From Tissierella creatinophila DSM 6911 (GTDB taxonomy: Bacteria; Bacillota; Clostridia; Tissierellales; Tissierellaceae): DNA of 56,721 nt. The stretch lies in assembly GCF_001940565.1 (NCBI RefSeq), contig NZ_LTDM01000007.1, forward strand, positions 1-56,721, written 5' to 3'. Below the pieces are notes generated by a model. The model ran no database searches. It was given only the letters and a program-made list of their open reading frames with translations, and was not told the origin of the DNA. A program made the translations under genes and the position numbers. Shown piece after piece: positions 55,807 to 56,721 of the stretch (the stretch's first letter is position 1; each line of letters opens with the position of its first letter).

Positions 55807-56145
55807 TGTCTTATCATAATAAACATTGGTGGAAGATAATAAAGAATAGTGAATGATAATAAAGTTTAGTTAAAACCCCGGTATTATTTGCAAGAGAAGT
55901 CTTGCGAGTATTACTGGGGTTTTTGCTTGGTGCGACCTACAAAGCCTCCGCAAAGCCAAATGCGGAGCATCGTAGTCAAACCTGCAAACTGAAGGTAATC
56001 CAAGGCATAGAGCAAATAAATAAATAATTAAATATATATTTTTTATAGCCTAAGCAAGTAGGATATGCCTTAACTGGTCAAGTTTTAGGAGTTGCATATG
56101 CCCTGAAACTCCTCAGTTTCCACCAAACTTTATTATTATTTGACA
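55807..56145 (+). repeat. MITE-like repeat element, copy 2 (339 bp)
   Basis: Direct copy of the element at 50982. The first 83 bases differ at about nine places; 55890-56136 is identical over 247 bp. It lacks a 180-bp stretch of copy 1 between two of the reverse ATAATAAA units, consistent with recombination between those units. It fills the gap between the selenoprotein-like gene and the uma2-like gene and has no coding capacity. Confidence 0.85.
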
Positions 56146-56151
56146 GGGAGT
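56146..56151 (+). repeat. Target-site duplication, right (GGGAGT)
   Basis: Matches 50976-50981. It now serves as the ribosome-binding site of the uma2-like gene (ATG at 56156). Confidence 0.65.
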
Positions 56152-56155
56152 ATAA

Positions 56156-56662
56156 ATGCTACCAAATCAACAAGAAGTTATCTATGAAGAATTTTTAGAA
56201 ATAGACAAAGAAAGTCAGGACAATTTGGAACTTATAGATGGTAAGATATATCTATTGGCTGCTCCTTCTGTAATTCACCAAATAGTTGTTACAAATCTTT
56301 TAACCGAATTTGGAAATTATTTTAAAGGGAAAGAGTGTAGACACTTTGTTGCTCCTTTTGATGTTGTACTAAAAGATGAAGAAAAGACCCATAAAGTTCA
56401 ACCTGACTTAACTGTAATTTGCGATAAAAGTGGTCTAGGAGAACAAAACTACCAGGGCGTTCCTACATTAGTAGTAGAAGTCCTTTCACCCTCTACAGCC
56501 TCTATTGACTTTATCAAAAAAATGGATATATATATGAAAGTGGGTATAAAAGAGTACTGGATAATCTCACCTGGAAACAGTACTGTTCAAATATTTTCAT
56601 CGTTTTTATTGCAAGGATACCTCCACTTCTATAAGCGGGGGATGAATTGCAATCTGCGATAG
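56156..56662 (+). pseudogene. Uma2-family endonuclease-like protein, C-terminus disrupted
   Basis: A 168-aa frame. The DUF820/Uma2 core with PD-(D/E)XK fold is clear: MLPNQQEVIYEEFLEID, QPDLTVICDK, VVEVLSPSTASIDFIKK and GIKEYWII. After VQIF (about residue 146) the expected family end is replaced by unrelated residues read from a hairpin-rich sequence that looks like a transposon end. Family proteins have about 185-190 residues. It was probably the gene after recR before the island entered. Confidence 0.7.
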
Positions 56663-56721
56663 CAGAAATCCTTGCATACTCCTTTCCTTTAATATATTTA
56701 TCTTTCACTAAAACATATGAT
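56608..56721 (-). mobile_element. Probable end of an IS200/IS605-type (tnpB/iscB-like) element, partial
   Basis: Outer repeat TGCAAGGAT (56611-56619) pairs with ATCCTTGCA (56668-56676), enclosing a hairpin CCTCCACTT/AAGCGGGGG and a second hairpin TCTGC/GCAGA. Compact GC-rich subterminal hairpins of the type CCCCCGCTTATAGAAGTGG are typical of the right ends of IS200/IS605 elements, where they form the 3' end of the guide RNA. If so, the nuclease gene lies beyond the window on the minus strand. Exact boundary is unknown. Confidence 0.45.

Larger units (their letters stand above)
50982..56145. mobile_element. Putative composite transposon (5,164 bp) between recR and the uma2-like gene
   Basis: The unit begins TGTC and ends GACA, is bounded by direct copies of one repeat element (50982-51500 and 55807-56145), and is flanked by a 6-bp direct repeat GGGAGT (50976-50981 and 56146-56151). 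Joining the flanks rebuilds a 30-bp recR-uma2 spacer with AGGGGGAG seven bases before the uma2 ATG, a plausible ancestral operon. Inside are a decayed IS21-like element, a pseudogene, three unknown genes and a selenoprotein-like gene. No intact transposase is present, so movement would need one in trans. Confidence 0.72.

Noticed and set aside
56514..56708. Minus-strand 64-aa frame at the right edge
   Set aside because: It reads through the hairpin-rich transposon-end sequence and into antisense of the Uma2 gene; no family resemblance. It is probably not a real protein end.

Overview
The window is chromosomal DNA of a low-GC, endospore-forming anaerobic Firmicute, most like the Clostridia/Tissierellia. 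This rests on the AT-rich sequence, strong Shine-Dalgarno sites with frequent TTG/GTG starts, a seryl T-box, a CtsR operator, a Spo0E-family phosphatase, a flavodiiron protein and the conserved rpsF-ssb-rpsR / YybS-GdpP-rplI-dnaB block. The species cannot be named from the sequence alone.

Layout. 1-530: 3' end of a 23S gene, a 5S gene and an rrn terminator; two copies of a 96-bp repeat flank the 5S gene. 0.6-6.7 kb: YkvI-like membrane protein, a selenium-linked trio (membrane-anchored protein, yedF, DUF3343), MscS channel, YflT-like stress protein, DUF951, iron-dependent alcohol dehydrogenase. 6.8-12.9 kb: a full phosphate operon (pstSCAB-phoU and a two-component system) behind a textbook Pho box; its PstS is circularly permuted. 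12.9-19.2 kb: rpsF-ssb-rpsR with a probable S6:S18 leader, MazG-like, DUF2232, gdpP, rplI, dnaB. 19.2-25.8 kb: flavodiiron protein, acetyltransferase, DnaD-like and DnaI/DnaC-like helicase-loading proteins, EIIC-like protein, glpK. 25.8-28.3 kb (minus strand): lipoteichoic-acid-synthase-like protein and DUF1667. 28.4-34.1 kb: T-box and serS, M1 peptidase, a 33-aa peptide, tRNA-Arg(CCT), tadA, Na+-symporter. 34-38.9 kb (minus): pncB, a large unannotated structured RNA candidate, and a Fur-controlled feoA-feoB-feoC-like operon. 38.9-47.2 kb: copA-copZ-csoR, Spo0E-like, CtsR-controlled J-protein and clpB, M20 peptidase. 47.2-47.6 kb (minus): tRNA-Ser(GGA) and SRP RNA. 47.7-51 kb: rhomboid protease, dnaX-ybaB-recR.

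50,982-56,145 is an accessory island. It is bounded by two copies of a repeat element (247 bp of them identical) with TGTC...GACA ends, and the whole 5.16-kb unit is flanked by a 6-bp direct repeat GGGAGT. Removing it joins recR to a Uma2-type gene with a perfect ribosome-binding site, so it behaves like a composite transposon. It carries a decayed IS21-type element (IstA-IstB fusion whose catalytic Glu has become Lys), a frameshifted gene, three small unknown genes, and a CopZ-like 2Fe-2S protein with an in-frame TGA (a Cys-Sec pair) followed by a SECIS-like hairpin. The Uma2 gene downstream appears to be broken by a second element that runs off the window.

The strongest leads are the selenoprotein, the ~520-nt structured RNA between pncB and the feo operon, and the composite island with its invariant structured core.
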